Below, piece by piece: positions 1 through 12,420 of a stretch of 64,000 nt of DNA. Source of the stretch: Avena insularis (lineage: Eukaryota; Streptophyta; Magnoliopsida; Poales; Poaceae); NCBI GenBank assembly GCA_023614405.1, contig CM042688.1, positions 375,149,331 to 375,213,330 of the forward strand. The letters are read 5' to 3'. Numbering within the stretch: position 1 is the first letter of the stretch; each line of letters opens with the position of its first letter. Under the pieces are notes generated by a model. The model saw only the letters and a program-made list of their open reading frames with translations, was not told the origin of the DNA and searched no databases. A program made the position numbers and the translations under genes.

Positions 1-1052
1 CACGACCTTGGTCGTTCGGCTTGAAATCCAAGAATGTTCATACTCATTGACAACTAAGCTTAAATTTGTCTAAATTTTACAACTTACTTTTAGGTTCAAA
101 TTTTACATGGACTGTGGGAGTACATTTTCTATCAAGGACCTGAAAAAGGTAAAATTACATTGAGGTCCATACATTTAGCATGAAGCACCCTAAAATTAAG
201 CAAGGAAAATAGTCAGGTCGGCTCCTTCTTGAGAGAGTAGTTGATCGAACCATATTATTCATACTACTTCCTCTACAGTCATTTTCAAAATATGGCCAAA
301 TTTGGTGGCATGCAAATTCTTCGATCTCGGATCATCATCAGCATAAAGTATGAGGTAGATATGGCCATGACCTTGGCCCTTCGGCTTGATATCCAAGAAT
401 CTTCATACTCATTAACAACTAAGCTTAAATTCGTTTAAATTTTACAACTTACTTTTAGATTCGAATTTTACATGAACGGTGGGAGTACATTTTACACCAA
501 GGACATAAAAAAGGTAAAATTACATCGAGGTCCATACATTTAGCATGAAGCACCCTAAAATTAAGCAGTTAAAATAGTCGTGTCGGCTCCTTCTCGAGAG
601 AGAAGTTGATCGAACCATACTCTTCATACTACTTCCTCTTCGATCGTTTTCAAAATATGGCCAAATTTGGTGGCATGCAAATTCTTGGATATGGGATCAT
701 GATCAACATAAAGTATGATGTAGATATGGTCATGACCTTGGTCGCTTAGCATAAAATCCAAGAATGTTCATACTCATTGACGACTAGCTTAAATTCGTTT
801 AAAAAATTCCACTTACTTTCACGTATGAATTTTACACGGATGGTAGGACTACATTTTACATCAAGGACCTAAAAAAGGTAAAATTACATCGAGGTTCATA
901 CATTTAGCACGAAGCACCCTAAAATTAAGAAAGGAAAATAGTCGGGTCGGATCCTTCTCGAGAGAGCAGCTGATTGAACCATACTCTTCATACTACTTCC
1001 TCTTTGCTCGTTCTCAAAATATAACCAAAATTGGCAGCATGCAAAAATCTTG
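1..1052. repeat. Tandem satellite array, left part (about 365-bp unit)
   Basis: A motif beginning CCTTGG (in the phrase CATGACCTTGGTCG) recurs at 6, 371 and 736, giving a period of 365 bp. Each unit is AT-rich and has the same order of landmarks: CATGACCTTGG, a stretch about AAGCTTAAATT, a run about GGTAAAATTACAT, then ATGGCCAAATT and CTTGGATATGGG. About 2.9 units are visible, and the array runs off the left window edge. The same unit resumes at 49356 beyond element D. No coding capacity is apparent. I cannot assign it to a named satellite family. Confidence 0.85.
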
Positions 1053-2160
1053 TGTCGCGTCTCGCATACGCTGACATCAGGGATGTTGGACACCCCCTAT
1101 TTGTTTGATAGTGGGCACGAAGGTGTTCTGGCCTCAATGTCAGTGAATGAACCTGCTGATACGAGCGTACAACACACACATATCACACCCAGGCATTTTA
1201 ACCTAGGTTCGGGATGCCCTTCGGTTAACAACCCTACGTCCTGCTTTGGTGGATTATCTTGGGTGGATTGAGATACAAGAACATGATCTCTACGGTGCCG
1301 GGTAAACTCTTTCTCTCTAGCTTCTACACTCCCTGGTCTTCCTCTTTCTTTCTTTCCTCACTTCCTTGCTTTCTCAAAGCTCTCTCTCTAGGTCCAGAAT
1401 CTTATGTTAGGTCTAGCCAAAACCCTCCCTTATGTCCCACAAAAAACCCTCCTTTATGTCCTGCAAAAACCCTTTGTTATGTCCCACAAAAACCCTCCTT
1501 CAACTCTCGGCCAAGTGCCTCCTTTTATACACCAAGGGGTCACCATAGGGCCAGCGTGGAGCACATCCCAGGGCATTCCCGGGCCTCAATCGTGGGGTGC
1601 CACGAGGTCTTCAGGCATGTAGGCAGCGCATGTGGCCAATGGACGGCTAGGGGCGATGCACAGGTGCACTCGATGGTTGAGTGAGAGATTAGGCTCCGAG
1701 CTATCACTCCTATCGGTGGTGCGCTACAGTGGTGCTACAATGGACTGCAGCATCATGATGATGTCTAGTGATGCTGACGCATCGTCGGTTCGCAAGGCTA
1801 GGCCTAACATGCCTTGTCAGGCATAGTTGACTCCGGTTTCCGGGCCGCGCTTGTCCTAGGAGAGGGTGCTTCCATGGTCCTTCCAGGGCTTGGTAGAGGC
1901 TTCTCCTCGGCCTCGCTGCCCCCAATAGTGCCCTTGCCCTCCTTCCTGGGCACCCCCTTCCCGAAAGGAGGGGTAGGACTACCTTGCGATCATATTTGTC
2001 CTTTCCTTCTTGTCAGCACCCGGTTGGCGGGTTGAGGTGTGTCTAGTAGCTTTTGTCTAACCCATAGGCACCTACAACATAGCTAAGACTTAGTCTCTAT
2101 AGGCTCATCATGACAGAACCATACTTGCTTGGAGCACTTGGTGCTTGTATCCTGGTGATG
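1053..2160 (-). repeat. Element D left LTR, first segment (continues at 43378)
   Basis: This segment matches the right LTR at 48710-49355: both begin TGTC(G/A)CGT and share the TATTTG, TTCTCTCTAGCTTC and ACCAAGGGGTCACC landmarks. It is longer than its partner because 1561-2067 has no counterpart on the right, and about 50 bp near 1187-1240 are also missing there. It stops at 2160, where element A is inserted, and resumes at 43378 after one copy of the TSD TGATG. Confidence 0.85.
1425..1505. repeat. Short tandem repeat in D LTR (about 23-bp unit)
   Basis: About four imperfect copies of a unit reading roughly AAAACCCTCCTTTATGTCCC lie head to tail. The same array is present in the right LTR at about 49022-49103, so it was part of the LTR when D inserted. 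Confidence 0.75.
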
Positions 2161-4502
2161 TGTAACATCCCAAAACTTTAATCAAGATCAAATCTACCCA
2201 ATTTAGGGTTAACAAAAACTTTTTCCATTTAAGATCTTTAAGCATTCATATGTGTGTGCATTTAAAATAGGAGTTGTTTGAAATGCCATTATTGTTTGTT
2301 CTAATGATTGTAAAATGGTTCTAAGATGAATGTCACATCATCTAGATATTTCCCAAGAAAAAACCAAAGAAAAAGAAACCAAAAAGAATTAAATAAAGGA
2401 AATGGTCACTTTTGCCATTTTAATCACCTAACCCACTTTGGGTATTCCTAGCACTCAAATTCCAATAGAAGCAATTGTGGATCTTTGCACCCCTTGCTAG
2501 TACAAGTAGTGATGTGCCAAGGCCCACTTTGTGATATCCCAAAAACATTCAAACTCTAATTTTAAATGACATTTGAAAATGGAATCTAGTTCATATGTCT
2601 AGATCACACTTTTTCAAAAACGACTCAAATGAATTCCATTTAACAAATCCTAGCAACCACAGAGGTTTAAGCATATGACAAATCACTCCACCAAATCTAA
2701 TTTCAAAATTCAAAAGTTTTCTTCTTTCGGCCATTTGATCGAACACTTGGTGGGCAGAATCAAACTAGCCTAACTATTACTTTGTTGATCAAATATTGTC
2801 GAGCCATTTGAGCCACATTAACCCTCTTGGTCTCCTCCAGACTGAACCAGACCAAACCAGACCAAAACCAGCCCATCCCCTAGTCCCTGGCGCTAGTGCA
2901 AGGCCGTACCAAGGCCATGATCGCCGGCCGATCATGCCCAAGCCGCAGCAGACCGCCAGCCCCTCTCCGCCGCGCCAGGAAGCAAGGCGCCACTTCACTG
3001 CCGACCACGGTCCACCCCACGACCACAGATAGCCACTGGACCACCCCAGAGAAGCGTCACACTATCCTCTCTGCACACGCCAGAGCGCCATCACCGCCAT
3101 CACGCCACAGACTGCGCCTCGGTTACAGACCGCGCACGCCGCTCCGCCTCGACCCCCTCACCCCGCCAGACACGGCCGTAACCCGCGCCCAACCCACACT
3201 CATCGGGAACTGCGTCGAGCATCGCCTCTGGCTCCCAGAGCGCATGACGCTCCTGACCGTTAGCCACCTCCCTAGCATCGCCATAATGCCGTAAAGGACC
3301 GCCAGGAGGCAAGCCACCCTCCATCTACGCTGCCCATGCCTCTAGGCTGCTGTGCCGTCGTCACCGCGAGCACCGCCCATGCCTCACTGCCGCCTCGCCA
3401 AGCCTATATAAGGAGGCCACCCCAGGACCAATTCTTCACACCATTCTCATCCACTCCCCCTTAGAACACAACCAGACCCCCACCGGAGCAAGCCGTAGCC
3501 CATAGCGCCGGAATTTCGTCGGAGTCTGCTGCGGAAGGAGGAGAAGGGAGCTGTTGATCCAGGCCATCTCCCGGGACGCTGCCAGTACCAGGAGAACCGC
3601 CGTCGTCTTCTTGTTCGTCTGCCCGCCTCACCGCACTAGCTGGAGCCCTGGTACGTCCCCACTACACCCCCACCGAGCCGTTAGGGTTCAGTCTCGCCGG
3701 CGACGAGTCTGTCGTCGACGACAACCATGAGCCTTTGATCCAGGATCTAATCCTGCGGCTAGCGTTCTCCCATACCGTTTCGGCAACCTCTGTCCCACTG
3801 ACAGGTGGGGCCCTCACTTAAAACCATCCTGGGCACTGTGTGGACTAAACTGGACCGGCCCGTTTATTTCCCGCGCGACCCGTTTAATTCAAATAACACT
3901 TTTTCTTTTTAGACTTAAACTAGAATCTGTCCCTTAGTTTGAAAATCAATTAAGAGAGTTATATAAATCCAAATTAAGTGATTCCCATTTTGTTGGAAAG
4001 GTAATAAAAATCTTTATCCAAGCCCATTGATGTAAATCATTTAGAGGTAGAGATCTCTCCTAGTAAAAATAACAAGACAGAAGCTTTTGCACATTCAAAC
4101 ATTTTTCTAAAACCAACCACAATAGCTTTTGAGTTGTTTCTAACTCTCAAAAATCACATTTAACCATACCTATCTGAATATGTAATAATATTAAGGTTTG
4201 CATGCAGCGACTTTGGACTAGTACCAAAGTAATGCTATATAGGCATTTCTAGTCACTTTAAATCATTAATCATTAAGCTTAAACTTACTAAAATGTGACC
4301 CAACCCTTAAATCACATTCCGATATGTTATAATATGTGGTGATGACATGTGTCCACATGATTCCATATTTTAATTGGAGAATATTAAATCTTAGTTAATT
4401 TCAATGAGTAGAAATTACTTTTCTCAAATAAAATAAATGAAATTAGTTCATTAAACCTTGTGATGTTTGTGATGATAATAGATCATCAAATGTGTGCCTT
4501 AG
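2161..4502 (+). repeat. Element A 5' LTR, first segment
   Basis: This segment is collinear with 39518-41875 of the 3' LTR and shows only scattered substitutions and small indels by eye. It ends at the duplication CTTAG (4498-4502), where B is inserted; the LTR resumes at 32099. The GC-rich part at 2860-3820 produces several long open frames on both strands that recur in the other LTR and are not genes. Confidence 0.92.
3404..3413 (+). promoter_or_regulatory. TATA box in A LTR
   Basis: CTATATAAGG lies in a GC-rich stretch and is conserved in the other LTR copy at 40774-40783. Its plus orientation matches the direction of gag-pol, so it is the likely core promoter (U3/R boundary region) of element A. 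Confidence 0.7.
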
Positions 4503-4991
4503 TGACGAAGGTTTAACTCATCAATGCCCATTGTTATGAACTTGGTATTTGGAGAAGGAGGGGGCACTGGAGACATCTATCGGCTAGCAAACAAGCACAC
4601 AGGGGACTCGAAGATTTACCCAGGTTCAGGCCTCGCAGAGGTCCCTACTCCTGCTTGTTTGCTCGTGGAATTATCAAAGGAATCAAGGATTACAATGGTG
4701 CGCAGATGCAATCTGGTGAGAGTTGTGGAAACTAGGGTTGCGTGTGGCCTCCTCGCTGCCCCCTCTTAGCCTTTATATAGATAGGATAGGTCTCGGGCAG
4801 CAGGTCGAGTCAGTTACAAGTTAGGATTTTCCCCTTTGAACTTTCTATCTTTAGTTTCTTCTTGTTTTTCAAGCAATCAAGAGTCCGTAGGCTACTCGAA
4901 TTCTTCATTTGTGCCTTGGCGACACCGTGGGCCTCTACGTATTCAGGCCGTATATACCAAGCTCGAGTACATGTAGGGTGTACCCATGTCA
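4503..4991 (-). repeat. Element B left LTR (3' LTR in element orientation)
   Basis: This LTR is 489 bp, exactly the length of its partner at 31605-32093, and differs from it by scattered substitutions. On the minus strand it starts TGACATGGG and ends CTTCGTCA. A TATA-like CTATATAAAG is on the minus strand at 4771-4780, matching the direction of B gag-pol. Confidence 0.92.
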
Positions 4992-5005
4992 GTATCCCCC
5001 GAGTG
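4992..5005 (-). promoter_or_regulatory. Polypurine tract of element B
   Basis: Read on the minus strand, the sequence next to the 3' LTR is CACTCGGGGGATAC. A G-rich tract directly abutting the LTR is expected for the second-strand primer. The same core, CACTCGGGGG, recurs inside the element at 5574-5583, 5810-5819 and 25020-25029. Confidence 0.7.
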
Positions 5006-6316
5006 TCCAGTGGAATCGCAAATTCGACTGGAGACTTTATGAATCCTTTCGAGTGCATGAATGAGTATATTTTTCGACTGTTCTGTTTGTGTCATAGGGA
5101 TTGTTGATGTGCGTTCCTGATTTAACTGATGTATCGGTATCACTTAACTACCTTAGGGTAAAACAACGCCATCTACTCGAACTCGAGTCCCCGGACTCGA
5201 ATCCGGAAAAGTGCTGGTGTAATTCGACTCAAGCCACGGAGGTCTTACAGGAGTCAAATTCCAGTGTATGATGTGAGCACTCGACGTGTCCGTCAAGGCA
5301 TGTTCATCGTGCCTATAGGCACGGTTATAATTCTCGTAGTGCGCAGCAAATGCGTTGCCAAGCCTTATTCAGGTCTTATCTTCACGCTGTAAGCGCGGCA
5401 TCCGAATTTTTATCATCGCGGAAACGATTCGGGTGACCCAGGAGACGCAGTCTCTTTGTAGGGAAAAATCATGAGGCGATGTCGCCATACGCTTTGAGTG
5501 TGGATATTATCAACACAAAGTACTTTGTACAAATAATCATAGGGTGCACGACCAGCGCTCCCTATGGGAGTATCCCCCGAGTGCCTGATTGAGTCGAAGA
5601 CTCAGACAGGGACTAAAGAACTTTTTGCGACTGCTGTTGTCTTTTGTTTGCTTGTTTCAGGCGAATTTGCTTCCGGCGCTACCTATGGGATTAACCCATG
5701 TCCATAATCGAATCGTGTTTCGAGTGGTTGGGTTTGCTTTGATTGTCCATGTTCCTGCAAAAAGAAAAAAAATCATAGGGTGCGCGACCAGCGCTCCCTA
5801 TGGGAGTAGCCCCCGAGTGCTTGGTGGAGTCGAAGACTCAAGCAAGGACTAAAGTAGTCGAAGTCTTCTGCTGCAAAATTTTGGATGACGTCAGTGCTGA
5901 CGATTCCATGACCTCAGTTGCCCACGTGAGCGAGTTTGACGGGACGTGACAAGAGGTGGGTCCCATTTCCTGACTCTGATTTGACCGGGCGTGCGTAATC
6001 TTTATTTTAACTACGCCTCCTCGATTTCCACACGTAATGCGAGTAGTGGGGGACGGTTCGCTCTTCAGGTCCTCCATGTGTCGAGCACGATGAACGCCAC
6101 GCATCTGATAGGGTTTTTCTTAGCCGTTGGATTGCATATTCCAGGGGGTTAAGTAGCGATGCAACAATGGTAAATTTCACATGTACTTCTTCTCTGCCTT
6201 TGCCTCTGTCGCCATTGCCGCTTCTCCTCTGCTTCTTTGCGCTCCTTTCCATCGTGGTGCTGGACCAGCTCCGCGTATTTCCCAGCTACTTCCTTCGGTC
6301 ACATCGCTGCCACGGA
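5006..6316. other. Element B 3' region upstream of the antisense gene, with direct repeats
   Basis: There is no convincing open frame here. Two 84-bp direct repeats (5535-5618 and 5771-5854) are nearly identical; each contains CCCTATGGGAGTA followed by CCCCCGAGTG, the complement of the element's polypurine tract. The segment lies between the 3' LTR and the start codon of the antisense gene, so it may also hold that gene's promoter and leader. No TATA box could be fixed with confidence. Confidence 0.7.
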
Positions 6317-6907
6317 ATGGGGAAGAAAAAGGGAGGTGCTGCGACCAATTCCGCTGCTGCCGCGGCTGCTACAAAGAAAAAGGGCGGCTCCACCGCTGCA
6401 GGCACCAGCACCGCTGCCGGCGGAAAGAAGAAGGGCACGGGCACTCGCATCACAAATGGTGTGTGGCGCGTGTCTGTGATACAGTCTTCTGAGCTTCCTC
6501 TTCTGCGCCAGGACAGAGTTTTGTCTTCTGCAGTCGCGGACACGCGTGTCCCTGGCAGCGAGGTAATCCCCTCTCCTCCTACTGGCTTTCGGGTGATGTT
6601 CTTAGCGTTCATCATCCGCAGTCTTTCGTTGCCCTGCATCCTTTCTTCAGGGGCCTTCTCTGCTTTTACGGGCTCCACCTCCATCAGCTGTCCCCAAATT
6701 CCATCCTTCATGCAGCTTGCTACATTACCCTGTGCGAGTGCTGGCTCGGAATCGAGCCACACTTCGGCCTCTTCAAGCGCCTCTTCAAGTTGAAGCACCA
6801 ATCGGCGTCTGGCTCCGTAGTCTATGATGTAGGCGGTTGCGGTATCCACGTCGATCCCTCCGTCACATATTTTGATATCAAGCTGATGATGTCCGTCCAA
6901 GGGTGGA
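6317..6907 (+). pseudogene. Antisense gene of element B, 5' exon ('putative gypsy-type transposon' family), interrupted by element C
   Basis: The frame opens at 6317 with a Lys/Ala/Gly-rich start (MGKKKGGAATNSAAAAAATK) and continues to about 6630. A frameshift follows, and from 6637 another frame reads HPFFRGLLCFYGLHLHQLSP, then LCECWLGIEPHFGLFKRLFK and FDIKLMMSVQGW at 6907. This order is typical of plant proteins annotated as putative gypsy-type transposon (Pfam Transposase_28), whose molecular function is unknown. Element C splits it after the Gln-Gly-Trp codons; the next residues, RDKCFYVHDQ, are read at 21547. The gene is transcribed opposite to B gag-pol. The frameshift and the insertion make this copy non-functional. 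Confidence 0.75.
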
Positions 6908-9900
6908 TGTAGCATCCCATCTATCTAACATCTGTAATGCTACATGGTCTAATAATAAAATGCTACTTCCTACATATAATTGTTGCATCATAATTATATC
7001 ATGCTCATGTCATCATGCCACCTTGCATTTGAGCATCATATAAAACCCTTTTCCTTTTGGTTCTTATCTCATATGCATTATTAATTGTATTTGCCTCTTG
7101 ATATATGGTATTTGGTTCTTGATAAATGCTTGATGCCCAAGTTGAGTTGGGGGCATATCTTTTATTTAACTCCACCACCTTTTCTTGTCACCACCTTATA
7201 ATTCCACCATCCTAACTATACATGAGCTTTTTCATTTCCCTTTGGCATTTAAATCTAGCTCATATGTGTTGGGGTGGATCCACTTCTTTCTACATGCTTC
7301 CATACATGATACATGTTGTTCTCACAATATTGATTAAGGGAAGACTTATGTCAAGTTTTGCATGACATGTGAGTATAAATGTGGCATCTAAGTTTCTATA
7401 TGGATTTTATTTACTATATGCTCATGTATGGAGCTATATTTGGCTACAAGTGCTCTAGTGGAAAAATACACACTACCATAGTCATTTATCCCCATACATG
7501 TGCATATACTAATTATTTCCATATGTCAAGCAAGCTTCTTCTTTGATTGATTTTAGTAAAACACTTTGGCATGCATGCAAGAATATATGACAATGATTGA
7601 AGATAGTTGTTTTCACAACTAGAATTAGTGGCATTTAATACTTGTGCATGGCCCATGCAAGTACCTCACTTGTTTTTCTATTTTGGGTTCCTTTGGAATA
7701 TTTTTGGGTGGTGTTTGTTTGTACTCAATTGAACAAATGAACCCATTTAAATACTTCTTTTCCACTTGTCCTTAACCTTGCTCCCTTTTAGTGTTTTCCT
7801 CCTTGCCAAGTATACATGGGATATATTTTGTTTTCATAAAACATGATCATGTGCATGAGGCATGCAAGATCTTTTCTTTATTTCACCTCTCTCTCTTTTG
7901 GTCCTATTGTTCTCTTCCTTGTCATAGGTTAGACTCTTGGTGTTGCTTACTCTAAAACCTAGCTCATCCATCATGTGGTTTTGCCCTCTCTCCTCTTCTA
8001 CACACTTCCCTCACACCCTAACCACCCTTCCTAGCTTCGGCTATACCCTCTCCTTTCTAACCTAGCCACCACCCCACCCTTTCTCTCTACCATGCCGAGC
8101 CCCCCTCTAGCCCTAACCCTAGCCGAGCACCCTCCTCTCTCGGTTCCTCTCTCTCTCTCTCGCTACCAAGCCGGTCCTACCCGAGCCACCATTCCTCTTT
8201 GCCTGGCCCAGCTGCAGCCACCACCCCCAGGTCTGAGCCTAGCCAAGCACCTGAGGAGGAGGAAGAAAATGGTGGCCACCACCTTTTCTATCCCGAGCCT
8301 CCCCACAGCATCTCCCCTCTCGTCCCTATCTACCCCTCCCCTCTGCCTTGCGTTACCCAGATCCACCCTGGGCCCTGCCCTTCCACCCCTCCTTCCCCAC
8401 CTACCACTACCCCTCTCTCTTCCAACTCCGGCGGCCACCGTCGGTTTTCCTCTCGGCGTCGCCCCTGTCCACACCGTCGAGGAGGAGGAAGCCCCAGACC
8501 TGCTGCACGACGTCGAGCCCGACGAAAACCCTATCTCGCCGTCTGCCTGCTTCGCCGTTGCTCTCCTGTGTGCCCAGCCGATCCAACGCCACCACCTCCC
8601 CGCGATGAGCAGACGTACCCCCTAACACTCTCTCCTCGTCCTGCTCTTCCTGTATGCACGGATCTCTCCATCGAACGCTCTCAGTGCACGGTCGTTCACA
8701 GTTGCTCTCCGACGTTGCACCGCAGTAGGGTCATCTTGCCGCGCCACGTTTACCAGCACCAACCCCTGTTAGCCCAGTGGTCGCCGCCGCCTGTGCGCGC
8801 GCTCCAGATCGCGGGATCGAGCCCCCGCCGGCCTTTGTTTTCCGTCCGGGCCGGTGTGGTTTTCTTCAGTTTCGTCTGAGACAAGATCCACAGTAGCGTG
8901 TTGTTTTGCATCTACACCCCTGCCTTTTTACGCACACAACCCACGGTCCAGCCGGCCCCACCTGTTAGTCGCTGTGTAATTTTATGAAAAGGTACCCAGG
9001 TTTTAGAATCCTCAACCCGTGCTCCTATGCGCGCCGTGGCTCGCCACGATGAGCTCATGGCCCCGCACACCACCGACCCCACCTGTCAACTGCACGAGTT
9101 GGGTAACGCCATGGTGAGACAAGCCCTGCCGCGCGCGATTCGGCCAGCTCAGCGCATGGCCCACTGTCAGCCGCTGTGGCTAGCTGCCTCTGTGTGCAAA
9201 AAGTCCTGTGATCTTTTTCTGTTAATAACAATAATTCCAGAAATAGTTTAATATGTTTTAAATCCAGAAATTAATAACTTTTTATTAATAAATCCAAATA
9301 ATACAAGTGACATATGTTTTTGAATCAGAAAAATGTGAGGATTTTAAATATGCCATCCAAATTAATGTTTGACTATTTTAAATTTTCGAAATTGTTTATT
9401 TGCAATAAACATGCCTTTTCTTAATTAATTAATAACTTTAAATCTATAAGTCCAAATTTGACAAATAATATGTCTAAATCGATCAGCACGACGAGCCCGT
9501 TCTGTTTATGCATTCCATGTTCTAAATTGTAGCATGAATCATATAAATATTAAGTGGACAGCAAGTGTTATGGGAGCACAACATGACTAAAACTTAATAA
9601 AACGTTGTACTCTGGTACCCCACACTTCACCCATGCCATGCTACATTATTGCCATGTAAATTGTGCATCATTCATCATGGCATGCTTGTTTGCTTGTCGC
9701 ATTTTATTTATATGCTTGTGCACTTTATTTATGTTGGCCCTTGTTTGTTTGGTTCTTCTTTCGAATAAACGCCGAGCAGGGGAAATATCAGGAATCCCAG
9801 GAGTACTACCCAGATCCGTCTCTCGCTTAAACTTAGCTGCCAGGCAAGCACTACCACATGCTTGCATACATATAGTACCTATTGCCTCTATCTTATTCTT

Positions 9901-11550
9901 GCATCATTGAGTCGTGATTTCATTAAATTGAATCCCAAGTACTGCATAGCCTTTACTTTTAAACCCCACCGAAGCTTGTTCCTCCATCCCATGAGCCATT
10001 ACTACAGGAGTTTTTTGAGCTATGCGAGTGTGTAGTAATGGGAGTGTATGATGGATAACGAGGTACCTAAACAACTTAACTTGAGTAGTAATGGGATAAC
10101 TAATGAAAGAGGCATCGGTGAGCAATATCTGTTATTTGGTTTTTCATGCTCACTTGTGTCCCGTAGGACCCCGAGTACTTGATTCCTGTTCCTTGACTAT
10201 TCACACTATCCACATCCGGGAGGCCTTATGGACCCCCCTGAGCCAGAGCTTGATTCATTTATATTTCTTGGGGCCACAACTAGTTTGGGATTTTATTACT
10301 ATCCTGTACTTATGCCATGCTTTACTGCCTTATTTACGATTCTGCATGGAGCACCTGTACTGTTTTGGATCGTGACACGTTTTCGCTGTATCGACAAGCC
10401 CAGTCACACTTTCGGGTTCCCAGTCATTTACCGTCGTCCACACAAACCCTGGGTCCGTTCCGGAGCCGGCCAACTTCGTTGCGGGTAGCTTAGTGGGGTG
10501 GCCCCCTGAAATATTTTGTGAATCCTGTGATCGCTTTGTCGTGAATGCCTCATTGGGTTTTGAGTTGGTTTTTCCAAGGTTGATCGAGTGTGTGTTTCTA
10601 TTTGTGCACCCCTGCAGGGTAAATCTTTCTGAAAGTCGTGCCCGCGGTTATGGACGACTTGGAGCACAGTTTCTCGATCATAGACAAGTATAACTAAAGT
10701 ACCGTTTTTAATTTGACTAAATACCTGACTAATAAATATCGCAATCCTCATGAAATGGTTAATAAAACTGCCAACGGATGGGTTGTTCATCCGCTTTCTC
10801 GTTGGTAAGCGAGAAGGAGGATAGATCTGTTACTTTATACTATTATAACTGTTGTTCCTAATTAACGGACATCCGTCTATCATTGGTTAGGCGGATGGTT
10901 AGCGAGTATCTATAGACTTGTTAGTATTATCTTTTGCTGCAATTGCGTCACCCCAGGTTATGTCCCCTTTAGAGTCATAAATACTTGCTGAGTACCCCTA
11001 GGGTCTGACACGATAAATTGTTTGATTCAGATGAACAGGTGTATTCGCAAGATGGATACTGGGTGGAGGAGACAAATGATGTTGGCAACGATCACGCGGT
11101 GTAGAGATTCCGGGGATGGGGATCCGCGAGATTTGTGGGCGGGATGTGCTTACTTATGTGGCACCTTATGCCGATTTGCTTCTTGTCCGTACTCGGATCT
11201 TGTTTCCCGCTTCCGCTTGATACTCTGATGGTTGATGTATGAGAAGCTATCCTAAACTATTATCTATATCTAGTATATTTGGATCTTGCTGTATGGCGTT
11301 GCAATATTTCTATTTCTTTTAGATGGAATGGCTCTGAGAACTGTTGTAAGGTAGCTTGCATACATACTCACTTGTGTATGTATTTGATCTCTTCACTTTT
11401 GCCGCTTCGCTCTTGTCCCGATGTCTTGGAAGTGGTTAGGACGGCCGACGGGTCTACACGTGGGTGGCGCCTGTGCCCCCACTATACTATTTTAACCACT
11501 TCCGGTTCATCAAGGCTTGAATATAGAGCGTAGGGTCCGATGTAGTTACA
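6908..11550 (+). repeat. Element C 5' LTR
   Basis: This LTR is collinear with 16915-21541. The first 190 bp differ at about four positions by eye. It contains about 66 bp near 8840-8910 absent from the 3' LTR; the 3' LTR has about 60 bp near 18498-18560 and about 35 bp near 18010-18045 absent here. GC-rich open frames at 8092-8879 recur in the 3' LTR and are not genes. The block around 10634-10690 (CGCGGTTATGGACGACTTGG) is shared with the LTRs of elements A and E. Confidence 0.93.
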
Positions 11551-12420
11551 ATTCTTATCAGAGCCATCCCGCCCTTCAGGGTCTCAGCCAAATGGTCGTT
11601 GTCAGTCTAGCAAATATTTTGGTAGCTATGTATACTATGGAAAAACAAAATGTGAGAGTAGGACTGCTTCCATTTTTCTTCTTACCCACCTACCTAGCTT
11701 TTCTGGTAAGGAAGTGTAACGTTTTCAATCCTCTTCTAAAAATTAAAGCTAGGATTCACGTGTTCGGGGGTCCGTAGTACCATAGGTTGTGTGTGTGTGT
11801 GTGTAATTCCTTGTCTATCTGTTGCATCAAATTTGTTGTCGCTATCTGCCTTTTGGTTATCAACTGTTGGTACATTCCATACCGACAGGCTTTTGTAAAC
11901 CGACGTGATCTATCCGATTTGTTGCATACCGACGTGATCTGTCTTATTCTTTGTTATCCGACGCTATCTTGTTAGGGGTGTTTGTTTCCGTAGTTGCTAA
12001 TCTTTAGGTTCATCTCAAGAAGAATGGGAGTTGGGATATGTGTTTTACTTGTTCATGTCCAGAGTAATGATTTGAGTGCGGGATGGAGTCGCGACCATAC
12101 CACTACTTTTATCATTCGCTCTTGTATATTGAATTGGTAGAGTTACTAATCTTGATTCGTTAAGTGGTTTTGCGCATATAGTGGTATTTTAATGCCGAAA
12201 TTTGCGGAAATTTTTTCTTTGATAGCTTTGTGTACCACACTCCTTGTTCAGTCATGTGCGATATGCTTAATATCTTCTAGGTGCTTTGAACTTTGTTGAT
12301 ATTTTAATATCATCCTAGTGATTTGTATCCTTTAATCTTGGTTAATTCCATTTTGGTACTATTTTGGATTATTATTATTCTCCATTATGATACTGACTTG
12401 AGTTTTATATCAATCATAGG
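11551..12420 (+). other. Element C primer-binding site and untranslated leader
   Basis: Directly after the LTR the sequence reads ATTCTTATCAGAGCCATCC, a slightly altered form of the initiator-Met tRNA primer site TGGTATCAGAGC. The remaining leader has no credible gene. A short TG microsatellite lies at 11788-11804. Confidence 0.75.

Noticed and set aside
2896..3324. Opposing open frames in the LTR of element A (132 and 74 codons)
   Set aside because: They recur with changes in the other LTR at about 40253-40624, are GC-driven and show no domain.
6167..6316. Hydrophobic start resembling a signal peptide ahead of the antisense gene of B
   Set aside because: A later ATG at 6317 gives the Lys/Ala-rich start expected for the family. 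The upstream stretch is more likely leader sequence.
8092..8879. Long overlapping open frames, Pro/Ser-rich, in the 5' LTR of element C
   Set aside because: The same frames recur with frame changes in the 3' LTR (18143-18882), have GC-driven composition and open on both strands. They are LTR sequence, not genes.
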